The notes: generated by a model from the sequence alone, not told the origin. A DNA stretch of 64,000 bases from Micavibrio sp. UBA2137 (GCA_002328415.1 DCXL01000003.1:1349-65348), one strand, 5' to 3'. Positions 8,334 to 17,703 are shown, numbered from the stretch's first letter. Numbers and translations: made by a program.

Positions 8334-9008
8334 ATGACTGCCTCCGTGTGACTTTTCAAAGGGATGTTTTTTCAGTTGCGCAGTGGTCTCCGCGTTTGAT
8401 GTTTCTTCGTGAGTATACTGTGATAAGTGGTCTGCGACAATGCGAATTGCGGCGGGGTATAATTTATGTTCAACAGCAAGCGTCTTTGTGGCCAAAGTAT
8501 CGGCCGTATCATTATCCTCAATGACCACTTTTTCTTGCAAGATAACGTCTCCTGCATCCATTTCAGGAATGACATAATGGACACTACACCCTGTATAGGC
8601 CTCGCCTGCGTCTAAAGCCCGTTGATGTGTGTTTGTGCCCTTGTAAAGCGGGAGGAGCGATGGGTGGATGTTGATAATGCGCCCTGCATAAGCTGAAATG
8701 AAGAGCGGGGTAAGCAGGCGCATAAATCCTGCCAAACATATGAGCTCTATCTCATAGGGTGCGAGCACACCTAAAAGGGCTGTTTCAAAATCTTCGCGTG
8801 TTTCGTAATTCCCGTGTGGCACGACATAGGTCGGGATATTATTTAGTTTTGCAAATTTTAACCCTTCAGCATCGGGATTATTTGAAACAATAAGGTCAAT
8901 TGACGCAGGAAAGTCTGGTGAACGCGCTGCCTCCACAATAGCCTTCATGTTGCTGCCGCGACCTGAAATAAAGATGGCTGTTCTGAGTTTGTGTGGCGTA
9001 TCGCTCAT
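8178..9008 (-). CDS. purN: Phosphoribosylglycinamide formyltransferase with C-terminal membrane extension
   Basis: Third step of purine synthesis: formylation of GAR with 10-formyl-THF. The PurN domain covers residues 1 to about 197: FISGRGSN, the catalytic Asn-His pair in INIHPSLLP (about 112-120) and the aspartate of MDAGDVI. Normal PurN ends near 200, but this frame runs on to 276 with a polar linker and one membrane helix (about 257-275). The extension resembles small aa3-type oxidase subunit IV proteins and has its own start signals, described separately. The purN ATG overlaps the purM stop as ATGA, implying translational coupling. Confidence 0.93.
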   Translation of the reverse strand: MSDTPHKLRTAIFISGRGSNMKAIVEAARSPDFPASIDLIVSNNPDAEGLKFAKLNNIPTYVVPHGNYETREDFETALLGVLAPYEIELICLAGFMRLLTPLFISAYAGRIINIHPSLLPLYKGTNTHQRALDAGEAYTGCSVHYVIPEMDAGDVILQEKVVIEDNDTADTLATKTLAVEHKLYPAAIRIVADHLSQYTHEETSNAETTAQLKKHPFEKSHGGSHMANAPETKSHGNIKDTEIVNSWMMWVRFTTVMKYSVIIIAAILILMALVWL

Positions 9009-10066
9009 ATGAGTGAACCCGTAGTTAATATAGAGCGTTCTTCACCCGCTTTCCGTTTTTGCATTGTGCCAAGACGCGTGACAGTCTCGCCAGACGCTTC
9101 AAAGGCTTTTATGATTTCGTCACAGGTCTCTTGCGGAACAACGCACATGAAGCCTATGCCACAATTGAATGTGCGCAACATATTGGGTGTATCCAATTTG
9201 CCCTGCTCCATTATCCATTGGAACAAAGGAGGGAGTTCCCAGCTATCAAGATCAATTGAGGCAATCAGGTGATCTGGTAAGGAACGTGCGATATTTTCAA
9301 GCAGTCCACCACCTGTGATATGTGACATCGCATGAATGGGCAGGCCTTGTTTAATAGCATTCAAGACAGGTCTCACGTAAATACGTGTAGGTGCAAGGCA
9401 GGCTTCTCCAAGTGTTTTATGTGTGGTGTCAAAGGACGGTGCATTGTCGTACGCATAACCGTTATCCTTGATAATCTTGCGGACTAGTGAAAATCCGTTT
9501 GAGTGAAAGCCGCTTGAGGAAAGACCCAAAATGACATCACCTTCGGCGCATTTTGAACCCGTAATGACCCGGTCACGCTCAACAGCGCCGACACAAAAAC
9601 CAGCTAAATCAAAGTCCCCCTTAGCATAAAGGCCCGGCATTTCAGCCGTTTCCCCGCCAATGAGCGCGCATCCTGCCTCGCGACACCCATCTGCAATACC
9701 ATTGATAATTGAGGAGGCACCGTCAATTTCAAGATGGCCTGTGGCAAAGTAATCTAGGAAGAAGAGGGGCTCTGCACCTTGTACCAGAAGGTCGTTCACA
9801 CACATGGCCACTAAATCAATGCCAATAGTGTCAAAGCGGTTCATATCAATGGCAATTTTGACCTTTGTACCAACGCCATCTGTGCCAGAAACAAGAATAG
9901 GGTCTTTAAAACCAGCCGCCTTTAAATCAAATAATCCACCAAATCCACCGATACTGCCCATGACACCTGAGCGATGTGTGTTTTTTACGGCGGGCTTAAT
10001 GCGTTCGACAAGGGTGTTGCCAGCCTCGATATCAACTCCCGCATCTTTATAGGCATCATTTTTCAT
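9005..10066 (-). CDS. purM: Phosphoribosylformylglycinamidine cyclo-ligase (AIR synthetase)
   Basis: Fifth step of purine synthesis, ATP-dependent closure of FGAM to AIR. 353 residues, full length. Visible landmarks are the glycine-rich GSIGGFGGLF, SGTDGVGTK near residue 60, the ALIGGETAEMPG segment near 135 and MSHITGGGLLENI near 245. It heads a minus-strand unit purM-purN-hybrid kinase and is divergent from the DUF2066 gene with 66 bases between them. Confidence 0.97.
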   Translation of the reverse strand: MKNDAYKDAGVDIEAGNTLVERIKPAVKNTHRSGVMGSIGGFGGLFDLKAAGFKDPILVSGTDGVGTKVKIAIDMNRFDTIGIDLVAMCVNDLLVQGAEPLFFLDYFATGHLEIDGASSIINGIADGCREAGCALIGGETAEMPGLYAKGDFDLAGFCVGAVERDRVITGSKCAEGDVILGLSSSGFHSNGFSLVRKIIKDNGYAYDNAPSFDTTHKTLGEACLAPTRIYVRPVLNAIKQGLPIHAMSHITGGGLLENIARSLPDHLIASIDLDSWELPPLFQWIMEQGKLDTPNMLRTFNCGIGFMCVVPQETCDEIIKAFEASGETVTRLGTMQKRKAGEERSILTTGSLI

Positions 10067-10132
10067 GGGTGTTTGCTCTAATTTGAAAATATACTTTTTG
10101 AATTTCTGACCAAATCACGCTACATATGTCAT

Positions 10133-11428
10133 ATGTTTAAACCAACGCAATTTCCTTATCGTTTATATGGTGTATCAGCATGTCTTGCAATGTTGCTGCT
10201 TGCCTTTTTTGCACTTTCCGCACCTGTTTTTGCGATGGAGGGCTCGGACAATCCGTTCCGTGTTGAAGATATCGCCGTTGATGTGACTGCTGAGAACGCC
10301 GTGAAGGCCCGCGAGAAGGCCTTTAAAGACGCGACAATGAAATCTATTCCTGTGTTGCTGAAGCAATTGAAAGACAGTGGATATGAGGTGCAACGCTTGG
10401 GCGGTCTTAATAAAACACAGCTGGCCAATATGGTGCAGGATTTTGAAATCAGTAATGAGCAGATTTCAGATGTGCGTTATAAGGCCAATCTGACATTTGA
10501 TTACAATAAGAAAAAGCTGAATACCTATCTTAACGCAGCATATGCTATGGATAATGCGCCTTATCCTTCTGGCACAACATATAGCACAGATATGGTGAAC
10601 CCTGCTTACCCTGAAGGTGCGAACCCAAATAAGGCACTGCAAAGAGCACAGGGCGATATTCTTGTGCTTCCGTTTTTGCAAATTGCTAATGCTCCCCTTA
10701 AATTATGGGGCGAGGATAATCTTTGGATGACGACATGGCGTGCCCAACCATCTGCGCGGACCGTCATTCCAATTGGCGATCTCACAGATATGCGTGATAT
10801 TCGTGATAATCAGGCACTGACTTATGATGCGGAGGCACTCAATCGCCTTGTTGCGCGTTATGCGGCAGGCCGCGCTGTCATATTGCTGGCCTCTTACACA
10901 AATGCCCCTTTTCCGACCAGTATGTCCGAGGTGAACCGTGGACGCTTGAATGTGGCCCTCTATGATACAATTAAAACACGGCCTCAATTTGTGGATCAGG
11001 TCACTCTTAACCCGATTGAAAATGAATCATTGGACAATTTTTTGGCACGCGCAAAGGATGAAACAGTAGCTCTTTTTGCAAGGCTTCAACCGCTTCCGCA
11101 ACGGGAGCTTGTGCCACAAAATGTTATCACACAAGATAATATGAGGCCTTCACAATCAGTTGCTTTCCCCTCACAGACAACAACGACCACAACTTCGCAA
11201 ATCTATACGACAGGCGCGACGCAATCGCTTCGTGCACGCGCGCAGTATAATTCCATCCAACAATGGATGAGCCTGCAGCAACAAGTACGCAGCATTCCTG
11301 GCGTTTCAGGGCTTCAAATATTGTCACTGCGCCCGCGCGAGGCAGATATATTGGTGTCCTATCAGGGCGCACCTGATGCAATCTCCAGCCAGTTGCGCGC
11401 CAAGGGGCTTGCTCTAGAAGTGCGTTAG
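10133..11428 (+). CDS. DUF2066 domain-containing exported protein
   Basis: 431 residues. An N-terminal hydrophobic segment (about 14-34) ending in APVFA looks like a cleavable signal peptide, so the protein is probably periplasmic. The body fits the DUF2066 family often found upstream of PerM and HdaA genes in alphaproteobacteria; residues 45-130 (VDVTAENAVKAREKAFKDA) resemble the repeated alpha-beta pattern of that family. Function unknown. It is followed by the PerM-family gene after 18 bases, so probably one transcript through hdaA. Confidence 0.82.
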   Translation: MFKPTQFPYRLYGVSACLAMLLLAFFALSAPVFAMEGSDNPFRVEDIAVDVTAENAVKAREKAFKDATMKSIPVLLKQLKDSGYEVQRLGGLNKTQLANMVQDFEISNEQISDVRYKANLTFDYNKKKLNTYLNAAYAMDNAPYPSGTTYSTDMVNPAYPEGANPNKALQRAQGDILVLPFLQIANAPLKLWGEDNLWMTTWRAQPSARTVIPIGDLTDMRDIRDNQALTYDAEALNRLVARYAAGRAVILLASYTNAPFPTSMSEVNRGRLNVALYDTIKTRPQFVDQVTLNPIENESLDNFLARAKDETVALFARLQPLPQRELVPQNVITQDNMRPSQSVAFPSQTTTTTTSQIYTTGATQSLRARAQYNSIQQWMSLQQQVRSIPGVSGLQILSLRPREADILVSYQGAPDAISSQLRAKGLALEVR

Positions 11429-11446
11429 AGGACCAAGGACAAAAAT

Positions 11447-12586
11447 ATGAAAGACGTTACGACACATCGCCTAAGCTATATGGCGCAAGCCACTTTCTGG
11501 ATCGCCGTTCTGGGAATTCTCATTGGGTTTTTCTGGTTGTTTAAAGATGTTCTGGCACCGTTTCTTATTGGCTTTCTGGTTGCCTACTTACTTAATCCTT
11601 TTATACGCAAACTTCAGGCGGGTAAAATATCACGCAAGGCTGCGACATTAGGGTTGCTCTCGGTTTTCTTTGTGACTGTTTTTATCGTGTTTGCGGTGAT
11701 TTCCCCTATCATTATTCGTGAAATTGCCGATTTTGCAAATACTTTGCCTGAAACGCTCAGACAGCTCTGGGCGCAAATGCAACCTACAGTGAACCGCTTG
11801 CAGGCAATGGCTGGTGTAAGTTACTCGTCATCTTTAGCTGATACAATCGAGCCCTTCATAGGTCAGGCAACAGACACCAGTAAGCAGGTTATTCAGGGGA
11901 TTTTTTCTGGTGGCATGGCGGTTATCAATTTAACGCTGACTATTTTTATCACACCTGTTGTTGCCTATTTTCTGATGAAAGACTGGCCACATATCACAAA
12001 CTGGATTGAAAGCCTTATGCCACGCGAACATGAAAAAGAACTTCACTCCCTCTGGCGTCAAATTGACCGCAAAATCGCGGGCTTTATTCGCGGGCAATTA
12101 CTTGTGTGTGTTGTACTGGGTGTCGGATATGCAATCGCACTTACCATTGCAGGTCTCAAATACGGATTTGTTATCGGCCTTCTTTCGGGGCTTTTGTCGA
12201 TTATTCCTTTTGTGGGATCGGCCTTTGGTTTTATAACCGCCATTATTATGGCGTGGGTGCAGGCAGGCGAAATCAGCTATGTTGTGATTATTGCGGCCAT
12301 CTTTCTCATTGGTCAGTTTCTTGAGGGGAATTTTATATCCCCCAAACTTGTCGGAAACAGTGTTGGCATGCACCCGCTCTGGGTTTTGTTCTCTGTGATG
12401 GCAGGAGGGGCTGTTCTTGGTATCTTGGGCATGTTGATTGCTGTGCCAGTAGCCGCAACAATTGGTGTTTTAAGCGCTTTTTTTATTCAAAAATATCGCA
12501 AAAGTAATTTTTACGAGACTAAAGGCGATTCTGGGAGCAAGTCTAAGGGCAAAGCAAAGCCGAAGAAAAAATCTAAAAAGGCGTAA
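11447..12586 (+). CDS. AI-2E / PerM family membrane protein
   Basis: 379 residues with about eight predicted membrane helices (for example 14-32, 36-50, 66-90, 155-175, 210-235, 240-265, 278-292, 310-345). The family includes TqsA and PerM transporters, but substrates are known for few members. The C-terminal 25 residues are a Lys/Gly/Ser-rich cytosolic tail (KGKAKPKKKSKKA). It lies between the DUF2066 gene and hdaA, a conserved alphaproteobacterial arrangement, and ends 5 bases before hdaA. Confidence 0.9.
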   Translation: MKDVTTHRLSYMAQATFWIAVLGILIGFFWLFKDVLAPFLIGFLVAYLLNPFIRKLQAGKISRKAATLGLLSVFFVTVFIVFAVISPIIIREIADFANTLPETLRQLWAQMQPTVNRLQAMAGVSYSSSLADTIEPFIGQATDTSKQVIQGIFSGGMAVINLTLTIFITPVVAYFLMKDWPHITNWIESLMPREHEKELHSLWRQIDRKIAGFIRGQLLVCVVLGVGYAIALTIAGLKYGFVIGLLSGLLSIIPFVGSAFGFITAIIMAWVQAGEISYVVIIAAIFLIGQFLEGNFISPKLVGNSVGMHPLWVLFSVMAGGAVLGILGMLIAVPVAATIGVLSAFFIQKYRKSNFYETKGDSGSKSKGKAKPKKKSKKA

Positions 12587-12591
12587 GCAAA

Positions 12592-13272
12592 ATGTCTAAG
12601 GCTATCCAACAAATTCCTTTGAATTTGAAGCATATTGAATCGCAAGGCCGCGAGGATTTCCTTGTGAGCGATTGTAATGCACAAGCGGCACAAGCAATTG
12701 ACCAATGGCCGCGTTGGGCCAATTTTTCCATTATTATTCAAGGGGCAGAGGCTTGTGGTAAATCGCATCTGCTTTCTATCTGGGCCGAGCGCAGTGGTGC
12801 AAAGCTCGTTTCTGCAGAGGCCTTCATTGCACAAGGGTGGACAGCATACTCTGAGGTCAAGGTTCTTGCCATTGACGGGATCGACGCGCTTATAGGTGAA
12901 CGCGAGGCTGAGCAGCAGCTTTTTCACATTTATAATCATATGAAGGAAACAGGGGGGCATTTGTTGCTTGCGAGTGAAACCGTGACAAAGGAATTAGACT
13001 TTGTGTTACCTGATTTGGGTTCGCGTTTGCGCTCTGTCCCGCTTTATCATATTGACCAGCCTGATGATGCCTTATTAGCGGCGATTTTGGTAAAGATGTT
13101 CTCTGACAGAAATTTGCGTATTGGGGCTGATGTTTTAAATTATGTGACACCGCGCATAGAGCGCTCCTTTGGCGCCGCGCGTGCCTTTGTCGATGCGGCT
13201 GACCACCGTGCCTTGGCGACAAAGCGCGGCATTACAATCCCCATTGCAAGGGAAGTTTTACTCAGCGAATAG
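12592..13272 (+). CDS. hdaA: DnaA-like regulatory inactivator (Hda/HdaA)
   Basis: 226 residues, an AAA+ protein homologous to the ATPase domain of DnaA but without its DNA-binding domain. With the sliding clamp it promotes hydrolysis of DnaA-bound ATP after initiation. The N-terminal QIPLNL (residues 6-11) matches the clamp-binding motif seen in Hda; Walker A is GAEACGKSH near residue 51 and Walker B is VLAIDGID near 90. It closes the DUF2066-PerM operon. The DnaA-box cluster upstream of ftsZ in this window makes DnaA control relevant here. Confidence 0.9.
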   Translation: MSKAIQQIPLNLKHIESQGREDFLVSDCNAQAAQAIDQWPRWANFSIIIQGAEACGKSHLLSIWAERSGAKLVSAEAFIAQGWTAYSEVKVLAIDGIDALIGEREAEQQLFHIYNHMKETGGHLLLASETVTKELDFVLPDLGSRLRSVPLYHIDQPDDALLAAILVKMFSDRNLRIGADVLNYVTPRIERSFGAARAFVDAADHRALATKRGITIPIAREVLLSE

Positions 13273-13279
13273 ATATTGG

Positions 13280-13780
13280 TTAGGCGGCATCCATATCAGG
13301 ATGAATTGTTTCTTTCAAAGAGAAACAGCGTTTACGCATTTTATCCCAGCAAATTTCTGAATTTTCAAAGATGGTAAAGGTGCATGGCTCGTAAGAATAG
13401 ATATCTTCTGTGCCGCAAAACTCTGTTAAGGAAAGCGCGAGCGTAAAGATGGCTGGATTGTGACCAACAAACATGACGGATTCGATGGTCTCGTTCAATG
13501 TTTCCAGAAGTTCCAGATAGACGCTCTCAGGTGCATCATAAAGCTCGCGCGTGTAGGATACTGTCTCGGGCGCGAGTTGCAGCCCAAGAGCCTGAAAAGT
13601 TTGTAATGTACGGTAAGAAGGCGAACAGAAAACTCTATCAGGTTTGATATTCTTCTGACGCAATGTCTCCCCTAAATTGGTGGCTTGCGACGTTCCGAAT
13701 TTCGAAAGATTTCGACAAAAATCATCGTCACTTAAGTTGGCTTCCGCCTCAGCATGTCGTAACAGATATATTGTTTTCAT
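13280..13780 (-). CDS. SixA-like histidine phosphatase
   Basis: 166 residues of the histidine phosphatase superfamily. The catalytic RHAEAE motif is at residues 8-13 and the second histidine is in FVGHNPAI near residue 105, the SixA pattern (small, one domain, no helical insert). SixA-type enzymes dephosphorylate HPt phosphohistidines; a target could be the HPt of the hybrid kinase at 5079-8153, but nothing in the sequence shows that. Convergent with hdaA, 7 bases apart. Confidence 0.88.
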   Translation of the reverse strand: MKTIYLLRHAEAEANLSDDDFCRNLSKFGTSQATNLGETLRQKNIKPDRVFCSPSYRTLQTFQALGLQLAPETVSYTRELYDAPESVYLELLETLNETIESVMFVGHNPAIFTLALSLTEFCGTEDIYSYEPCTFTIFENSEICWDKMRKRCFSLKETIHPDMDAA

Positions 13781-13860
13781 ATAAATTATGTAGGGTTGTT
13801 ATAAAGGAAAACCAGATAGGCGCATAAAATAGCTATCTTTCATATTATCTTCAATAAAAA

Positions 13861-14601
13861 CTATGACAGCTGAGAAAGCGCGCCTGTATCGCCAATTAAA
13901 ATGACATTTGGATGTTCTTGTAGGAAAGAGGCCGGACATGTTTCCGACACAGGATTATCGAATGTTTTGCGGATGATATCGGCTTTGCTTGCGCCAGTGG
14001 CCATCAAAATAATCGTCTTGGCGGATAGGATTTCCTTTAAACCTAGCGTAAAGGCTTGCTTCGGGACGCGCCCGCCATCCCAATAGGCTGCGTTATTTTG
14101 ACGCGTAATAGGGCAAAGAGAGACAATTCGGATAGAATCAGTGGGGTTAGAGGGCGGCTCATTGAAACCAATATGACCGTTTACACCAATCCCGATGACA
14201 GCAATATCAAGCGGGTTTTCTTTGAGAAAAGCTTTCATCCGCGTACATTCGGCTTCTGTATCGTCATGCATAGAATGAAAAATGGTTCTTTGTGTTTTGG
14301 GAATATTGAGGGGATCAAGAATTTCACGTGCCAACCAATTGGAAAATAAGCGCTCATCAGTGGCCTCCAGCCCGATATATTCATCCAAAGCCACATAATG
14401 CAGATCAATCTTACAATCTGCCTCACGCATGGCCTTATAAACGGGAAGAGGTGTCATTCCGCTAGGAAGGCAAACAACAGGACAGGACTTGCCAGTTTCT
14501 TGCAGAGCGCGCGTAATGAAAGCGGCTGCGTCTGTTCCAAAGTTGTTAGTACGAATGATCTGAGGTGTATGCATATGTATTAGGACATAGATGGTTGTCA
14601 T
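13861..14601 (-). CDS. nagB: Glucosamine-6-phosphate deaminase
   Basis: Converts glucosamine 6-phosphate to fructose 6-phosphate and ammonia. 246 residues; MHTPQIIRTNNF at residue 10 could be the true start (14574), as neither ATG has a Shine-Dalgarno. Landmarks: LPSGMTPLPVY near residue 45, VALDEYIGL near 70 and GIGVNGHIGFNEP near 137, with the catalytic His and Glu. Asn in place of the E. coli Asp141 in this motif is the form found in Bacillus NagB. Divergent from the HAD-ROK pair, together an amino-sugar cassette. Confidence 0.93.
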   Translation of the reverse strand: MTTIYVLIHMHTPQIIRTNNFGTDAAAFITRALQETGKSCPVVCLPSGMTPLPVYKAMREADCKIDLHYVALDEYIGLEATDERLFSNWLAREILDPLNIPKTQRTIFHSMHDDTEAECTRMKAFLKENPLDIAVIGIGVNGHIGFNEPPSNPTDSIRIVSLCPITRQNNAAYWDGGRVPKQAFTLGLKEILSAKTIILMATGASKADIIRKTFDNPVSETCPASFLQEHPNVILIGDTGALSQLS

Positions 14602-14701
14602 ATTCTGCGCAAGTCTTTATGAAAGAGGCAGAAAAAATATTTGCATTTTATGCTGCGCTTCTGTATTGAATATGTAAATTAAAATTAAGTGGAGAGACTG
14701 C

Positions 14702-15514
14702 GTGAATTTTATACGTGCTGTGCATGCTGATAAAGACGGGACACTGATGTTATCAGAAGACCGCAATAAAAGTGTTATTGAGAATCTGTGTGCCGATCTT
14801 GGCTTTCTGACAGATATGGACATAAGTGAACGTCATGCCTATTGGCTAGAACATCTGTGGCCTATATGCGAAGGCCAACCAGAAATTAAAATTCTGCAAA
14901 TTGTACGCGACAGCTTGCCTGAACTAAAATTATCGACTCTTTTTAATGAAAAACCCTCAACAACCATTGCGCCAGCCGAGTTTGAAAGGCTTTGCAAAGA
15001 AGGTTATGACGCGCGTCATAATGAGGTCACAGCACGTGAAGGTATTTTTGAGCTTCTAACAGAGTTAAAGCAGGGCGGCACGCTCCTTAGTCTTGTCACA
15101 TCTTCAGACACACGCAGTACAGAAATGGATTTTAGTCTGGTTTTTGACGTTGCAAAAGATGGCTATGGTTTTTTTGATGCCGTTGTGACTTCAGACGACA
15201 TCACAGATCCTAAACATAAGAAGCCTGCGCCAACACCGTATCTTTATGCCTGTGCGGAGATTGAAATCCTTGATACTGAATATGGACATATTGCGCTTGA
15301 AGACAGCGCAGTTGGAACAGCCTCTGCTGTTCGTGCTTTTGGCGATGGTGATAATCTGGTTATCCGTTTTACGGACGAACCATTACCAGATAATGCGCCA
15401 GCCTGCTTGCGGCATGCACGCGATATTGTTGAAGCCAGAGAACATATTACGACATTCCAGGGCAATCTTTATAATCGTTATCGCTTGCAAGGGAACGATT
15501 TACAGATAAACTAG
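14702..15514 (+). CDS. HAD-superfamily hydrolase
   Basis: 270 residues, GTG start with GGAGAG about 8 bases upstream. HAD motif I is DKDGTL with Asp10 and Asp12; motif II is VTSS near residue 137; motif III Lys is in HKKPAPTPY near 175; motif IV is LEDSAVG near 200. The helical cap of about 100 residues between motifs I and II suggests a sugar-phosphate phosphatase or phosphomutase. It ends 4 bases before the ROK kinase, so both probably act on one hexose or hexosamine pathway. The exact substrate is not deducible. Confidence 0.87.
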   Translation: MNFIRAVHADKDGTLMLSEDRNKSVIENLCADLGFLTDMDISERHAYWLEHLWPICEGQPEIKILQIVRDSLPELKLSTLFNEKPSTTIAPAEFERLCKEGYDARHNEVTAREGIFELLTELKQGGTLLSLVTSSDTRSTEMDFSLVFDVAKDGYGFFDAVVTSDDITDPKHKKPAPTPYLYACAEIEILDTEYGHIALEDSAVGTASAVRAFGDGDNLVIRFTDEPLPDNAPACLRHARDIVEAREHITTFQGNLYNRYRLQGNDLQIN

Positions 15515-15518
15515 CCCA

Positions 15519-16541
15519 ATGCGCATTGGAATCGACCTTGGTGGCACCAAGACAGAAATTATCTGCCTGAATGACAAAAACGGTAAAGAAATTTACCGTC
15601 AACGTGTGCCTTCTCCCAAAAATGACTATAAAGCAACGCTCAAGAATATTGGCGAGCTTGTTGCACGTGCCGAGGAAACCCTCGGGATAAAGGGGACTGT
15701 GGGTGTTGGTATTCCAGGAACAGTATCCAAGGTTACAGGCCTTGTTAAAAATGCCAACTCTGTTTGGCTAAATGGTCATCCCCTTGATAAGGATTTGGAA
15801 AAAATTCTCGAACGCCCTGTGCGTGTTCAAAATGATGCTAATTGCTTGGCCGTATCAGAGGCCTCAGACGGCGCAGGCGCAGGAAAAGATGTCGTTTTTG
15901 CGGTCATTATTGGTACAGGGTGCGGTGCAGGTATTACCATTCACGGAAAGCCAATTTCGGGATTAAACGGAATTGGGGGTGAATGGGGGCATAACCCATT
16001 GCCTCACTCCAAACTTTTCACAGACAATAAAACAAAAATCTGTGATGTCTGGGATGTGCATATTGATCCTGAGACAACGGTAAACCCAACTTATGCGCTT
16101 AAAGAGCGCCCAGATTATTTTGTAGACGATCTGGCCGTTAATGAGTTTCCTGGGCCTCAATGTTATTGCGGCAAACGTGGGTGTCTTGAAACTTGGATTT
16201 CGGGCACAGGGTTGAAAAGTGACTATGCACGCGTGACGGGCGAGAGCCTCTCAACGCATGATATTGTTGCCAATGCCAAACAAGGTGAAGCCAAGGCGCT
16301 GGATGCGCTTAACCGTTATACAGACCGCTTGGCACGTGGCCTTGCAGGTGTGATTGATATTCTTGACCCTGATGTTGTTGTGCTGGGCGGAGGTATGAGC
16401 AATGTCACGTCGCTTTATACGGATGTGCCAAAAATCTGGGATCAATATATCTTCTCTGACACTGTTGAAACCCCGATTGTGAAATCTGCCCACGGTGATT
16501 CCTCTGGTGTACGCGGTGCGGCGTGGCTCTGGAACGATTAA
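15519..16541 (+). CDS. ROK family sugar kinase (Mak/NagK-like)
   Basis: 340 residues. IGIDLGGTKTE (3-13) is the ATP phosphate loop, QNDANCLA near 105 holds the catalytic Asp, GTGCGAGI near 131 the second phosphate loop, and CYCGKRGCLE near 211 is the zinc site with three Cys. Most similar in layout to Mak fructokinase or NagK, but about 35 residues are inserted between GGEWGHNPLP and the zinc site (roughly 168-206). In context with nagB, N-acetylglucosamine or fructose are plausible substrates. Confidence 0.9.
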   Translation: MRIGIDLGGTKTEIICLNDKNGKEIYRQRVPSPKNDYKATLKNIGELVARAEETLGIKGTVGVGIPGTVSKVTGLVKNANSVWLNGHPLDKDLEKILERPVRVQNDANCLAVSEASDGAGAGKDVVFAVIIGTGCGAGITIHGKPISGLNGIGGEWGHNPLPHSKLFTDNKTKICDVWDVHIDPETTVNPTYALKERPDYFVDDLAVNEFPGPQCYCGKRGCLETWISGTGLKSDYARVTGESLSTHDIVANAKQGEAKALDALNRYTDRLARGLAGVIDILDPDVVVLGGGMSNVTSLYTDVPKIWDQYIFSDTVETPIVKSAHGDSSGVRGAAWLWND

Positions 16542-16545
16542 GTCT

Positions 16546-17703
16546 CTATATTGATTTCAATTTGACCTGATTTTTGTGTAATTGAAGCACGATTTTGCCT
16601 GAGAGCATCTTAAGTGCATCATCACCAAAGATTTTCTTGCGCCAGCCTTTCAACGCCGTTGTCTTGGCGTTTTCTCCAAATTCAGCTAGCTCGTGCAAAT
16701 CCTCATTTGATGCAATCAAACGTGCCGCCACATCGTTTTCTGCGGCCTTGATTTTCAAAAGCATTTTCAGCAATTCAAGCGCTGGCTGACAATGTGGCGG
16801 AAGAATTTTTTTCTTCTCAACCTCTGGCCAGCTGTCTTTGGGAGAGTTCACTCCCTTTTGCGCGGCTTCAATAATGGCTAGCCCTAGTTTTTTGTCCTCT
16901 TGCCCCTTTGGAAAACCACGGACGCGTTGTAAATCTTTTGGTTTTGCAGGCGGGTGAAAGGAGATATCGACCAAAATATCGTCTCGCAAAATACGTCCAC
17001 GCGGAATATCAACCTCTTGGGCGCGTTGCTCGCGCCATGCGGCGAGCTCTCTTAAAACGGCTAATTGTTTGGGACGCGGTGATTTCACCTTAAGGCGTTG
17101 CCAGATATCACCCAAGGGTAAATCATAAAGGTCAGGCTCAAGAAGGGCCTCTGTTTCCTCCAAGACCCAACTGGTGCGACCGCGTTTGTCCAGTTCCTTG
17201 ACCAGATGCTCATAGATATCCACCAGATAAAGCACATCATCAAGCGCATAAGACAGTTGTTTGTCAGACAGTGGACGGCGAGACCAGTCTGTAAATTGCT
17301 GGCTTTTGTCCAAACGCTTGCCGATGGCCTTTTGAGAGAGGTTATCAAAGCCTATTTGATCGCCATAACCACACACCATCGCGGCAATTTGTGTGTCATA
17401 AAGCGGAGTTGGCAAAGTTTCGTATTGTTGCCAAAAAATTTCCAAATCCTGTCGCCCTGCATGAAACACCTTGGGAATTTTTTGGTTTTCAAAGATTTTA
17501 AGCAGGGGGGTGAGGTCCAAATCAGGATTGGCAATCACATCAATAGCGACCGCGTTTTTCTTTGGGTCACTGACTTGAATAAGACATAATTTTGCGTAAT
17601 AAGTTTTGTCGCGCAGAAATTCTGTATCAACGGTGATGTAAGCGGCCTTTTCAAGTGTTTTACAATATTGTTTGAGCGCTTTATCTGTTGTAAGTATGGT
17701 CAT
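16546..17703 (-). CDS. rnd: Ribonuclease D
   Basis: 3'-5' exoribonuclease trimming tRNA and other structured RNA. 385 residues, full length. DEDD-type exonuclease at the N-terminus: VDTEFLRDKTYYAKLCLIQ (about 21-39) provides the first Asp and Glu, FHAGRQDLEIF near 80 the next Asp, and SYALDDVLYL near 150 the last, with Tyr of the DEDDy class. One HRDC domain follows (about 205-285). In alphaproteobacteria rnd usually neighbours aspS, as here (divergent). Confidence 0.95.
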   Translation of the reverse strand: MTILTTDKALKQYCKTLEKAAYITVDTEFLRDKTYYAKLCLIQVSDPKKNAVAIDVIANPDLDLTPLLKIFENQKIPKVFHAGRQDLEIFWQQYETLPTPLYDTQIAAMVCGYGDQIGFDNLSQKAIGKRLDKSQQFTDWSRRPLSDKQLSYALDDVLYLVDIYEHLVKELDKRGRTSWVLEETEALLEPDLYDLPLGDIWQRLKVKSPRPKQLAVLRELAAWREQRAQEVDIPRGRILRDDILVDISFHPPAKPKDLQRVRGFPKGQEDKKLGLAIIEAAQKGVNSPKDSWPEVEKKKILPPHCQPALELLKMLLKIKAAENDVAARLIASNEDLHELAEFGENAKTTALKGWRKKIFGDDALKMLSGKIVLQLHKNQVKLKSI

